Source: Halorhabdus sp. BNX81 (GTDB lineage: Archaea; Halobacteriota; Halobacteria; Halobacteriales; Haloarculaceae). Taken from it: DNA of 64,000 nt. The DNA is taken from contig NZ_CP107254.1 in assembly GCF_029229925.1 (NCBI RefSeq), positions 682,001-746,000 on the forward strand. Direction: 5' to 3'. The notes below the pieces were generated by a model, which made no database searches, was not told the DNA's origin, and saw only the letters and a program-made list of their open reading frames with translations. Of this stretch, positions 52,246 through 60,467 are shown one piece after another. The stretch's first letter is position 1; each line of letters starts with the position of its first letter. The position numbers and the translations under genes are program-made.

Positions 52246-53109
52246 TCAGTAGAACTCCCGGACGAGCCGATCGGCACGTTCGGGCGCGCCGTCGGGAATG
52301 TCGGCCATGTTCCGATCGATCCCCTCACGTTCGCTGAAGGGAACGCTGTCCTCGTTCTGATAGAGGACGCCGATGTGTTCGGCCCCCGGGTCCATGATGC
52401 GATCCTTGGCCGCCTCGTAGTTACCGGGATCGTGATCGGTTTCGTCGAGGTTGACGATGCTGTCCCGGAAGTAGTCGTAGGTGTCGACGTCGTTGAACGT
52501 CACGCACGGCGAGTAGACGTTGACGAAGCCAAAACCGTCGTGTTCGATCGCCCGCTGCACCAAGTCGGCGTGGCGCTGGGAGTCCGAGGAAAAGGACTGG
52601 GCGATGAAGGTCCCGCCGGCAGCCAGCGCCAGCGCCTGTGGATTGACCGGCGGCTCGACGGTTCCGTCCGGCGACGTCGCGGTTTCGAATCCCTGCCGCG
52701 AGGTGGGCGAGGCCTGGCCCTTCGTCAGGCCGTAGATCCGATTGTCCATCACGACGTAGGTGATGTCGATGTTCCGTCGGACGGCATGGATGAAATGGCC
52801 CACCCCGATCGAGTAGCCGTCGCCGTCCCCGCCGGCGACCATCACTTCCAGGTCGGGGTTGGCGAGCTTGACGCCAGTGCCGACCGGGAGTGCGCGGCCG
52901 TGGACGCCGTGCAGCGCGTAGCTGTGCATGTACGTCCCGATCTTGCCAGAACAGCCGATCCCGGCGACGACGAACGTGTTGTCCGGGTCGTTGCCCGTTT
53001 CGGCGAGGGCTTTCATCATGCCGTTCATCGTCCCGAAGTCACCGCAGCCGGGACACCAGGTCGGTTGCTTGTCGGATTTGAAGTCCGTGAAGTGCGTGTC
53101 AGAACTCAT
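52246..53109 (-). CDS. korB: 2-oxoacid:ferredoxin oxidoreductase, beta subunit
   Basis: 287 residues from ATG at 53109. The thiamine diphosphate-binding beta subunit has CPGCGDF near the N-terminus, GIGCSGKIGTYM, MVAGGDGDGYSIGVGHF with the Mg/ThDP GDGD motif, and VVMDNRIYGLTKGQ. Together with KorA it oxidises 2-oxoacids such as 2-oxoglutarate or pyruvate to acyl-CoA and reduces ferredoxin. Its ATG overlaps the korA stop (ATGA). Haloarchaea use such enzymes in place of dehydrogenase complexes. Substrate choice is not decided here. Confidence 0.92.
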   Translation of the reverse strand: MSSDTHFTDFKSDKQPTWCPGCGDFGTMNGMMKALAETGNDPDNTFVVAGIGCSGKIGTYMHSYALHGVHGRALPVGTGVKLANPDLEVMVAGGDGDGYSIGVGHFIHAVRRNIDITYVVMDNRIYGLTKGQASPTSRQGFETATSPDGTVEPPVNPQALALAAGGTFIAQSFSSDSQRHADLVQRAIEHDGFGFVNVYSPCVTFNDVDTYDYFRDSIVNLDETDHDPGNYEAAKDRIMDPGAEHIGVLYQNEDSVPFSEREGIDRNMADIPDGAPERADRLVREFY

Positions 53110-54878
53110 CGTTTCACCTCCGGTGGGGCGCGTTCGCCGGCGATCGCCCCTTCGATCTCGTCGGCGAGTTCGTCGGCCTTGAAACGGACGCCCGTGTACT
53201 TCATGACGCGCTGGACGCGCGTCAGCGTGTCGTGCTCGATCAAGTCCGCGAACTGCCCCGTCGCGTTGCACTCGACGACGATAACGTCCTCCGCAGCCTC
53301 GACCTCGTCGGTCAGATCAGGCCGCGGATAGATATACGGCACCGAGAGGAATCGGACGTCGATCCCGCGATCGTCGAGCATCCCCAGGGCTTCCCGCATC
53401 GCCCCCTCGTTGGAACCCCACGAAATGACGAGCGTTTCGGCGTCGGGATCCCCGAACTCCCGGTAGTCGAAGGCCTCCCGGTCGCGGGCGGTGTCGACCT
53501 TCCGCTGGCGCTTCTGTACCTGTTCGACGCGGACGTCTTCCTCTTCGGTCCGGCGACCCAACTCGTCGTGTTCGAGGCCGGTCGTCATGTGTGCAGCGTC
53601 GGGCGTTCCCGGGAGCGCGCGCGGGCTGACGCCGTCCTCGGTCGCGGCGTGGGCCTTGAAGCGCCCCTTCTCGTCGAGCCACTCCTCAACTTCGTCGGGG
53701 TCGACGACCTTGCCGCGGTCGATCTCGACGCCTTCCATGTCGAAGCGCTCCGGCGAGTAGGTTTGCTCGGTGACTGCAAGCGCGAGATCTGCTGTCAGGT
53801 AGACCGGGAGCTGGTACTTTTCGGCGAGGTTGAACGCCTCGACGGTCCGGTCGAAACACTCGCCGATGGTCGTCGGTGCGAGGACGAACCGCGGGATCTC
53901 GCCGTGCCCGCCATAGAGCATCGCGTTCAGGTCACCCTGTTCCTGCTTTGTGGGCATCCCGGTCGATGGCCCCGAACGCATCACGTTCGCGATCACGAGG
54001 GGTGTCTCGCTCGTGGCGACCAGCCCGAAGGTCTCGCTCATCAGGTCGATCCCCGGCCCGGACGTGGCGGTCATCGCCCGCGCGCCGGCCCTGGCCGCGC
54101 CCAGCGCCATGTTGATCGCCGATAACTCGTCCTCTGCCTGGACGACCGCGCCGCCGAAGGCCTCGATCCGCCCGGTGAGGTACTCCATGATGTCCGTCGC
54201 GGGCGTGATCGGATAGCCCGCATAAAACCGACAGCCGGCGGCGATCGCCGCCATGCCGATGGCCTCGTCACCGTTCAGCAGGACGTAGTCCTCGTCGGTC
54301 GTTTCGAGGGAGAACTCCTCGCTGTAGTCGGTCTCTTCGCGGACGAAGTCCCGTCCGAGTCGGGCCGCTTCCCGGTTGTTCGAGACGATCGCCTCGCCTT
54401 TCTCGCCGAAGCGCTTGACCAGGGCTTCGTCGAGATATTCGACGGGGAAGCCGGCGACTTCGCTCGCGGCCCCCAGCGCGACGACGTTTCGCATGATCGC
54501 CCCGCCGGCCTTCTCGGCAAGGCTGTTGAGTGGGATCTCTAGGCCGATCATGCCCTCGGGAACTTCGACGTCGGCCATCGTCGTCTGCTCGCCGTCGTAG
54601 ATGATGACACTGCCCTCCTTTAGTTCGTCGAGGTTCTCGTCGATGGTCCGCTCGGTGAGCGCGATCAGGATGTCCAGCCGATCGACCACGCTCTCGACGC
54701 GCTCGACGGCGGTCCGGACCTTATAGGCGGTGTACCCGCCCCGGATGCGCGAGGCGAAGTCCTTGGAGGTGAAGACGTGGCGACCGGCCCGCGAGAGCGC
54801 CCGGGCAAAGATCTTGCCCGTCGAGTCGATCCCGTCGCCGGCCTCCCCGCCGATGGCCCAATTGAGATCGTTTACCAT
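53106..54878 (-). CDS. korA: 2-oxoacid:ferredoxin oxidoreductase, fused gamma-alpha subunit
   Basis: 590 residues from ATG at 54878 (MVNDLNWAIGGEAGDGIDST). The N-terminal ~195 residues form the gamma domain (GGEAGDGIDSTGKIFA) and the rest the alpha domain (AGYPITPATDIMEYL, GPGIDLMSETFGL). It works with korB, and the two overlap by 4 nt. The gamma-alpha fusion is typical of the haloarchaeal enzyme. An upstream extension to 54989 includes Cys-rich residues in a non-family sequence and is not favoured. Confidence 0.92.
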   Translation of the reverse strand: MVNDLNWAIGGEAGDGIDSTGKIFARALSRAGRHVFTSKDFASRIRGGYTAYKVRTAVERVESVVDRLDILIALTERTIDENLDELKEGSVIIYDGEQTTMADVEVPEGMIGLEIPLNSLAEKAGGAIMRNVVALGAASEVAGFPVEYLDEALVKRFGEKGEAIVSNNREAARLGRDFVREETDYSEEFSLETTDEDYVLLNGDEAIGMAAIAAGCRFYAGYPITPATDIMEYLTGRIEAFGGAVVQAEDELSAINMALGAARAGARAMTATSGPGIDLMSETFGLVATSETPLVIANVMRSGPSTGMPTKQEQGDLNAMLYGGHGEIPRFVLAPTTIGECFDRTVEAFNLAEKYQLPVYLTADLALAVTEQTYSPERFDMEGVEIDRGKVVDPDEVEEWLDEKGRFKAHAATEDGVSPRALPGTPDAAHMTTGLEHDELGRRTEEEDVRVEQVQKRQRKVDTARDREAFDYREFGDPDAETLVISWGSNEGAMREALGMLDDRGIDVRFLSVPYIYPRPDLTDEVEAAEDVIVVECNATGQFADLIEHDTLTRVQRVMKYTGVRFKADELADEIEGAIAGERAPPEVKR

Positions 54879-55098
54879 GTAGGTCCGAACTATCCCGCCA
54901 CCGAGAAAAAGCCTTCTGCAACCTGCAGTTTGCGGGGCGTATCGTGTTCGGGCACACTTCAGGCACGATCGGTGATGCCGGCCCCGCAAATCCGGCTGTT
55001 GGGCGTGCTCGACGCCGAACCAACCGTGCGGCTGTCTGACGTGCGTCGGACCGGAGGGGAAAGATAATTAGTCCTGACCCGCTACGAGTCATTTAAAT

Positions 55099-56259
55099 AT
55101 GGACTCTATCATCGACGACGCCATGGAGGAGACCGACGACGACCCCGAGGAGTCGCCGGTCGAGGGGAGCACCGAATCGACAGACACGTCGGCCGAGGAA
55201 CCGGCGACGTCCGGCCAGATGACCGACGAGGAACTCGCTGACGTCGTTGAGGACCTCGAAACCAAGATCACGGTCGTCGGCGCGGGGGGCGCTGGCGGCA
55301 ACACGGTCACCCGGATGATGGAGGAGGGGATCCACGGCGCGAAGCTGGTCGCGGCAAACACCGACGCCCAACACCTCGCCGACGAGGTCAAAGCCGACAC
55401 GAAGATCCTGATCGGCAAGAAGCGCACCGGCGGTCGCGGGGCCGGCTCGGTGCCGAAGATCGGTGAGGAGGCCGCCCAGGAGAACATCGAGGACATCCAG
55501 CAGTCCATCGACGGCTCGGACATGGTCTTCGTCACCGCCGGTCTTGGCGGCGGGACGGGCACCGGCGCTGCGCCGGTGATCGCCCAGGCCGCCCAGGATT
55601 CGGGCGCGCTGACGATCTCGATCGTCACGATCCCCTTCACCGCGGAGGGTGAGCGACGGCGGGCCAACGCCGATGCCGGCCTCGAGCGCCTCCGTGCCGT
55701 CAGCGACACCGTGATCGTGGTCCCGAACGATCGACTCCTCGATTACGCGCCGTCGATGCCCCTGCAGGACGCCTTCAAGATCTGCGATCGCGTGCTGATG
55801 CGCTCGGTCAAGGGGATGACCGAACTCATTACCAAGCCCGGCCTGGTCAACGTCGACTTCGCCGACGTTCGGACGATCATGGAGAACGGCGGCGTCGCGA
55901 TGATCGGTCTCGGCGAATCCGATTCGGAGAACAAGGCCCAGGACTCGATCCGGTCGGCCCTGCGATCGCCGCTGCTGGACGTCGAGTTCGACGGTGCCAA
56001 CAGCGCCCTCGTGAACGTCGTCGGTGGCCCGGACATGTCCATCGAGGAGGCCGAGGGCGTCGTCGAGGAGATCTACGACCGGATCGACCCGGACGCCCGG
56101 ATCATCTGGGGCGCGTCGGTCAACCACGAGTACGACGGCCAGATGGAGACGATGATCGTCGTCACGGGCGTCGAGAGTCCACAGATCTACGGCAAAAGCG
56201 AGGCCGAACGCGAGAAGGCCGCCCAGCGCATGGGCGACGACATCGATTACGTCGAGTAG
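55099..56259 (+). CDS. ftsZ1: Cell-division tubulin homologue FtsZ1
   Basis: 386 residues. After an acidic 50-residue N-terminal extension comes the FtsZ core: [15 protein letters not shown] at about 59-73, the tubulin signature [10 protein letters not shown] (150-159), and [15 protein letters not shown] late. It polymerises with GTP at the division site. Haloarchaea have two main FtsZ proteins; the extension and the secE-spt5 neighbours support FtsZ1. A TATA-like AAGATAATTA lies about 29-38 nt upstream of the ATG. It heads the conserved ftsZ1-secE-spt5 array. Confidence 0.94.
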   Translation: MDSIIDDAMEETDDDPEESPVEGSTESTDTSAEEPATSGQMTDEELADVVEDLETKITVVGAGGAGGNTVTRMMEEGIHGAKLVAANTDAQHLADEVKADTKILIGKKRTGGRGAGSVPKIGEEAAQENIEDIQQSIDGSDMVFVTAGLGGGTGTGAAPVIAQAAQDSGALTISIVTIPFTAEGERRRANADAGLERLRAVSDTVIVVPNDRLLDYAPSMPLQDAFKICDRVLMRSVKGMTELITKPGLVNVDFADVRTIMENGGVAMIGLGESDSENKAQDSIRSALRSPLLDVEFDGANSALVNVVGGPDMSIEEAEGVVEEIYDRIDPDARIIWGASVNHEYDGQMETMIVVTGVESPQIYGKSEAEREKAAQRMGDDIDYVE

Positions 56260-56356
56260 CGCTCCTCTCGCTTGCGCCCGCTGGTTGCTCGTTTGCCTGC
56301 TCTCAGCGTCGAGAGCCATCAATAGATAGAAAAGCCCCGAGTTGCAACCCTCTTCC

Positions 56357-56530
56357 ATGGACGTTCCGTACGATATCACGTCATACGTGCGGGTACTCAA
56401 GCTCGCGAGTACCCCCTCCTGGCAGGAGTTCTCTCAGATCGCGAAGATCGCGGGCGCGGGCATCCTTCTGGTCGGATTGCTCGGGTTCGTCATCTTCGTC
56501 CTCATGGTACCGCTATCGGGTGGTCTGTGA
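56357..56530 (+). CDS. secE: Protein translocase subunit SecE
   Basis: 57 residues from ATG at 56357. Archaeal SecE/Sec61-gamma: VRVLKLASTPSWQEFSQIAK then one membrane helix (IAGAGILLVGLLGFVIFVLM). It is part of the SecYEG protein-conducting channel. The stop overlaps the spt5 ATG (TGATG), so translation is coupled. Its position just before spt5 is conserved in archaea. Confidence 0.92.
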   Translation: MDVPYDITSYVRVLKLASTPSWQEFSQIAKIAGAGILLVGLLGFVIFVLMVPLSGGL

Positions 56531-56967
56531 TGGGGATCTTCGCCGTCAAGACCACGGCCAGTCAGGAGCGCACCGTCGCCGACATGATCATGAACCGTGA
56601 GGAGGACTCGGTCCACGCCGCACTCGCGCCGGACAGCCTGACCTCCTACGTCATGGTCGAGGCAGAGGATGCTTCGGTATTCGAACGCATTCTCGACGAG
56701 ATACCCCACGCCAACGGCGTCGTCCAGGGCAAGTCCTCGATCAAGGAGGTCGAGCACTTCCTCTCGCCGACACCGGACGTCGAAGGGATCGCTGAGGGCG
56801 ACATCGTCGAACTCATCGCCGGCCCGTTCAAGGGCGAGAAGGCCCAGGTCCAGCGAATCGACGAGGGCAAGGACCAGGTCACGGTCGAGCTCTACGAAGC
56901 GACGGTTCCGATTCCCGTGACGGTTCGTGGGGATCAGATCCGCGTACTCGATTCAGAAGAGCGGTAA
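56530..56967 (+). CDS. spt5: Transcription elongation factor Spt5 (NusG family)
   Basis: 145 residues from ATG at 56530. The NGN domain (about 1-85: MGIFAVKTTASQERTVADMI) is followed by a KOW domain (about 86-140: DIVELIAGPFKGEKAQVQRI). Spt5 with Spt4 aids RNA polymerase elongation. The final 31 codons and the following 70 nt are duplicated downstream in a 233-bp tandem unit. The two coding tails encode identical residues and differ only at third positions. Confidence 0.95.
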   Translation: MGIFAVKTTASQERTVADMIMNREEDSVHAALAPDSLTSYVMVEAEDASVFERILDEIPHANGVVQGKSSIKEVEHFLSPTPDVEGIAEGDIVELIAGPFKGEKAQVQRIDEGKDQVTVELYEATVPIPVTVRGDQIRVLDSEER

Positions 56968-57326
56968 CGTACCGCGAGCAAGGCGAGCGGTTTGGCCGGT
57001 CGAGTGGAACGAGACCGGTTTTTCGCCCACGTTTTTCGAGACGGGTACCCGCAGTGAGCGGCGCGAACGAGGATACCCGTCGACGAAAAAGGTGGAGGTG
57101 CGAGGACCAGGTCACGGTCGAACTCTACGAGGCGACGGTTCCGATTCCCGTGACGGTTCGTGGGGATCAGATCCGCGTACTCGACTCGGAAGAGCGGTAA
57201 CGTACCGCGAACGAAGTGAGCGGTTTCGCCGGTCGAGTGGAACGAGACCGGTTTTTCGCCCACGTTTTTCGAGGAGCGGTTCGCGACCGAAGGGAGCGAA
57301 CCCGACGAAGAAAAAGGTGCCAGCGT
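56871..57326. repeat. 233-bp tandem duplication of the spt5 3' end and downstream flank
   Basis: Unit 1 spans 56871-57103 and unit 2 spans 57104 to about 57326. The first ~170 bp of each unit are nearly identical. In the coding tail (DQVTVELYEATVPIPVTVRG onward, to the stop) there are four base differences, all synonymous. In the following 73 bp there are five differences. The last ~60 bp of the units are more diverged but share a GACGAA...AAAAAGGTG ending. Each unit has T5 runs (GGTTTTTCGCCCACGTTTTT) that may terminate transcription. Confidence 0.9.
57054..57200 (+). pseudogene. Duplicated spt5 tail (fragment)
   Basis: A remnant encoding the last 32 Spt5 residues in a possible GTG-started ORF of 48 codons (from 57054). 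It lacks the NGN domain and most of the KOW domain. It is probably not a functional gene, though its peptide tail is exactly conserved relative to spt5. Confidence 0.6.
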
Positions 57327-57692
57327 GACGGTCGGACTGTCCGAGGCGAGCGAAACGGGCCCTGAATTATTACATCGCGGAACGCTTCCACTGCGTGTTG
57401 CGTGCTGGCGTTTTCCTACCGCCACTGGCGGTAGCTGATTTCGCCAGCATCTGATCGGCGTTCTCTGGCATCCTTCTTGACTTTCGGACAAGTCCCGAAC
57501 CAGCAAACTTTGCATCGAAAAGCCAGTTTGCGACGCAAAGTTTATTGAACGGCGGGCGGATACCGGAATCGTACGCATGATCCCCGCTGTCGTGACGGCC
57601 CTTCCCCAGAGCCGACGGGCTACTGCTGGTCGCGAGCGTCGAGTCGCATCGAGAGACGGACCGAGCCGGCCGCCCTCGCGAGGTGTCCGTGG
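57327..57692. promoter_or_regulatory. Regulatory region of the ABC exporter operon
   Basis: About 366 bp without a conventional gene. It contains a hairpin (CTACCGCCACTGGCGGTAG, about 57417-57435). A 13-bp inverted repeat AAACTTTGCATCG / CGACGCAAAGTTT (57505-57517 and 57531-57543, 12 of 13 positions matching) follows, overlapping a perfect 13-bp palindrome TTTGCGACGCAAA (57527-57539). The TATA-like TTTATT at 57541-57546 abuts it. A 39-codon ORF (57577-57696) follows and ends over the ABC gene start. Confidence 0.6.
57505..57543. promoter_or_regulatory. Operator-like inverted repeat at the TATA box of the ABC exporter operon
   Basis: 13-bp arms separated by 13 bp, with the right arm itself a perfect palindrome and adjoining the TATA-like sequence. 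A protein bound here would affect TBP/TFB access. The candidate binder is the winged-helix protein at 60162-60449, encoded in the same operon (inference). Confidence 0.5.
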
Positions 57693-57696
57693 ATGA
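57577..57696 (+). CDS. Candidate short upstream ORF coupled to the ABC ATPase
   Basis: 39 codons (MIPAVVTALPQSRRATAGRE...). The TGA stop overlaps the ABC gene ATG (ATGA), the coupling seen elsewhere in the window. The TATA-like TTTATT lies about 33 nt upstream. The product is Arg-rich and unlike haloarchaeal proteins, so it may be regulatory or fortuitous. Confidence 0.3.
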   Translation: MIPAVVTALPQSRRATAGRERRVASRDGPSRPPSRGVRG

Positions 57697-58691
57697 CGGC
57701 CATCGAGATCGACGGCCTCGGAAAGGAATATGGCGACCTGACAGCCCTCGATGGACTCGACCTCAGCGTCGAGACGGGCGAAGTCTACGGCTTTCTCGGC
57801 CCGAACGGGGCGGGGAAGTCGACGACGATCAACCTCCTGCTTGGCTTTCTCGATCCATCGTCGGGCTCGGCGACGGTGCTTGGCCACGATATCGAACGCG
57901 AGTCCCGGGCGCTTCGCCGGCGCATCGGTGTGCTCCCGGAGGCGTTCTCGCCCTACGAACGGCTCACCGCCCGCGAACACGTCAAATACGCGGCCGATCT
58001 CAAGGACGTGGCTGTCGACCCGGACGTACTCCTCGACAGAGTAGGACTCACCGAGGACGCATGGAACCGGTCTGCCGGCGGGTTCTCGACCGGGATGGAG
58101 CAGCGGCTCGCGCTGGCCTGCGCACTCGTTGGTGATCCCGAGGTGTTGATCCTCGACGAACCCTCATCCGGGCTCGATCCGCGCGGGATGGCCAAACTGC
58201 GCGAGTTGATCCGCGAGGAAGCCGCCGACGGGACGACTGTGTTCTTTTCGAGTCACATCCTCTCGGAGGTCGAAGCCGTCTGTGACCGGATCGGGATTCT
58301 GGTCGACGGTGGCCTCGTGGCCGAGGGGACGATCGACGAACTCAGAGACGGGACCGAGACGCATTCGCCGCTGGACGTTCGCGTGGATGCGGTGCCGGAG
58401 GGCTTCGACCTTACCGATCTCGATGGCGTGGCCGCTATGAGCGTCGAGGACAGCACGCTCTCTGCGCTGGTGACCGACGCCGGCGCGAAGATCGAGGTCA
58501 TCCGTCGGGTCGATCAGGTCGCCGAAATCCGGGACGTCATCTCCGAGCCGGCGTCCCTCGAGGCGCTGTTCGATCGCTACGCCAACGGGGACTCAGCGGC
58601 CGAGGGGATGGTGGACGCCGACGGGTCCAGCGACGACGCTGACGGATCGACCGAGGAGGCTGACGCCGGTTCCCCGGAGGTGACAGCATGA
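57693..58691 (+). CDS. ABC transporter ATP-binding protein
   Basis: 332 residues. Walker A is GPNGAGKS (36-43), the Q-loop region lies in IGVLPEAFSPYERLT, the signature-like FSTGMEQRL is present, Walker B is VLILDEPSSGLDP and the switch His is in FFSSHILSEVE. The C-terminal ~110 residues (about 220-332) form the accessory domain typical of ABC-2 exporters and end in an Asp/Ser/Glu-rich tail. The ATG overlaps a short ORF stop; its own stop overlaps the permease ATG (ATGA). The substrate is unknown. Confidence 0.9.
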   Translation: MTAIEIDGLGKEYGDLTALDGLDLSVETGEVYGFLGPNGAGKSTTINLLLGFLDPSSGSATVLGHDIERESRALRRRIGVLPEAFSPYERLTAREHVKYAADLKDVAVDPDVLLDRVGLTEDAWNRSAGGFSTGMEQRLALACALVGDPEVLILDEPSSGLDPRGMAKLRELIREEAADGTTVFFSSHILSEVEAVCDRIGILVDGGLVAEGTIDELRDGTETHSPLDVRVDAVPEGFDLTDLDGVAAMSVEDSTLSALVTDAGAKIEVIRRVDQVAEIRDVISEPASLEALFDRYANGDSAAEGMVDADGSSDDADGSTEEADAGSPEVTA

Positions 58692-59521
58692 GCCAGACGC
58701 TCACTGTCGCCCGGAACGACTTCCGTGACGTTCGGCGTTCGAAACTACTCTGGGGCGTGATGGGGATCTACGTCGCGTTCACGGCGCTGATCCTCTACGC
58801 GGAGGGGAGGGCCACAAATCCTGATCTCGCCACGGCGCTGTTCAACCAGGTCTTTTTGACGACCCTGCTGCTTCCGCTGATCGCCATCGCCGGAAGCTAC
58901 CTGGCGATCGCCGGCGAGCGCGAGTCGAACACGGTCGCGTTCCTGTTGAGCCAGCCGACCTCGCGGGCGGCCGTAGTGACCGGGAAGTTCCTCTCGCGAA
59001 GTCTGCTGATCGTCGGGTCATTGCTCGTCGCGTTCGTGGTCGGGGGCCTCATCGGGGTCGTGATGTATCCCAGCCTCGAACTCGGCGTCTCGGGGACGTT
59101 TATCGTCCTGACTGTGGTGTTCGTCGGTGCGTACGTCGGGCCGTCGGTCGCCATCTCGGCGGCGACGGATACTCGATCCCGGGCGATCGCCGGTGCGGTC
59201 GGCTTCTACGTCCTTACGGACGTGTTGATCGTCTTCGAAAACTTCTCGCTGGTCGACGCGGTACGGTTCCTCTTGGCTGAGACACTCGGCCTCGAATTGG
59301 GCCAGCACTTCTATGAGTTCGTCCACAACCTCACGCCCGCCGGCTCGTATCTGAACGCGACGTATCTCATCTTTGACCCGGCGAACCACCTCCCTATCGA
59401 ACCACTGGGCGTGATCCCGTTCTACCTGAAACCCTGGTTCAGTGTCGTGATCTTGCTCGCATGGACTGTCGTCCCGCTGGCAATCGGCTACTGGCGCTTC
59501 CAGGGGGCGGAACTCGGGTGA
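58688..59521 (+). CDS. ABC-2 type transporter permease
   Basis: 277 residues with six predicted helices; VARNDFRDVRRSKLLWGVM begins the N-terminus and EPLGVIPFYLKPWFSVVILLAWT ends near the C-terminus. It is of the ABC-2/NatB-like export permease type and pairs with the preceding ATPase (overlap ATGA). No substrate is indicated. Confidence 0.88.
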   Translation: MSQTLTVARNDFRDVRRSKLLWGVMGIYVAFTALILYAEGRATNPDLATALFNQVFLTTLLLPLIAIAGSYLAIAGERESNTVAFLLSQPTSRAAVVTGKFLSRSLLIVGSLLVAFVVGGLIGVVMYPSLELGVSGTFIVLTVVFVGAYVGPSVAISAATDTRSRAIAGAVGFYVLTDVLIVFENFSLVDAVRFLLAETLGLELGQHFYEFVHNLTPAGSYLNATYLIFDPANHLPIEPLGVIPFYLKPWFSVVILLAWTVVPLAIGYWRFQGAELG

Positions 59522-59528
59522 TCGATCG

Positions 59529-60158
59529 ATGAGTGACGAAGACGTCGACCCCGCGGAACTCCAGCGCCAACTCGACGATATCAAGGGTGCGATGGGACTC
59601 GCCGAGCGGTATCCCGGCCGCGCTCGACTGTGGTTGCTCGCCGGCGTGCTCGTCGGCGCAGTCGCACTCGGCGTTCAGGTGACGTTTTTCTTCCACGAGA
59701 CGCTTTCCGCGATGGCTTACGTCCTCATTTGGGGCGTGTTCGTCGTCGTGGCCGTCCTGGCGCTGTGGGTGATGGCTACCAGGCTCCCCCGAAACGACGC
59801 ACCCGAGACAGCGCCGAGCTGGCGCGCCCTCTTCGGGTCGCTGGGTGCGTTCCTCGTCGCGGCCACCAGCGTCCCGGGGAAGGTCGCCGGACAGGTCGGT
59901 GGGCTCGATCGCGCGACCCTGTACTTCGGGCTCGTGATCGCCGTCCTCGGACTGGCGTTGCTCCTGACTGGCGTCGTCCTTTCGGCCTACCGCGTCCGCC
60001 GCCGCGATCGCCTGGTGTTCTACGCCGGCGGCGTCTGGACGCTCGCCTTCGCCTCGATGATACCCTACGTTGCATTCCTGCGATACGTCGGCGTCGGCCT
60101 CTTCGGTGTCCTCTTTGGCCTGTATGCCGTCGTCGCGTATGCCTCCCTGACACGGTGA
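59529..60158 (+). CDS. Six-helix membrane protein of the ABC exporter cassette, unknown function
   Basis: 209 residues with about six predicted helices; a short cytosolic helix (ELQRQLDDIKGAMGLAERYPG) precedes the first. No ATPase or transport motif was found. The gene starts 7 nt after the permease and lies 3 nt before the winged-helix gene, so it is co-transcribed. It may be an accessory to the exporter or a stress sensor that partners the regulator. Not recognised. Confidence 0.75.
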   Translation: MSDEDVDPAELQRQLDDIKGAMGLAERYPGRARLWLLAGVLVGAVALGVQVTFFFHETLSAMAYVLIWGVFVVVAVLALWVMATRLPRNDAPETAPSWRALFGSLGAFLVAATSVPGKVAGQVGGLDRATLYFGLVIAVLGLALLLTGVVLSAYRVRRRDRLVFYAGGVWTLAFASMIPYVAFLRYVGVGLFGVLFGLYAVVAYASLTR

Positions 60159-60161
60159 TCC

Positions 60162-60449
60162 ATGGACTTCGACACACTCGTCCACCAGCCGACGCGGCTA
60201 CAACTCTTCGCGTATCTGTACCGGCACGGCGAGTCGAGCTTCTCGGAAATTGTTGAGGAACTCGACATGACGGAGGGCAATCTCGCCAGCCACATGAACA
60301 AACTCGAGGACGCCGATTGCGTCGCCGTCGAAAAGCAGTTCGTGGATGGCTCCCCGCAGACGACCTACCGACTGACCGATCACGGTCGCGAGAAGTTCGA
60401 GGAGCACGTCGGCCAGCTAGAGGCACTGATCGAGAGTCTCGAGGAGTGA
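60162..60449 (+). CDS. Winged-helix transcriptional regulator (HTH_27-like)
   Basis: 95 residues. A winged helix-turn-helix covers about 6-78: VHQPTRLQLFAYLYRHGESSFSEI, LDMTEGNLASHMNKLEDADCVAV as the recognition segment, then QTTYRLTDHGREKFEEHV. It is the last gene of the ABC cassette and probably controls that operon. The operator-like inverted repeat at 57505-57543 is the candidate site. The ligand is unknown. Confidence 0.85.
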   Translation: MDFDTLVHQPTRLQLFAYLYRHGESSFSEIVEELDMTEGNLASHMNKLEDADCVAVEKQFVDGSPQTTYRLTDHGREKFEEHVGQLEALIESLEE

Positions 60450-60467
60450 GAACCATCTGCACCGACC

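Noticed and set aside
57054-57200. Independent small gene for an Spt5 tail peptide
   Set aside because: It lacks the NGN domain and most of the KOW domain, has only a weak GTG start, and is better explained by the 233-bp tandem duplication.
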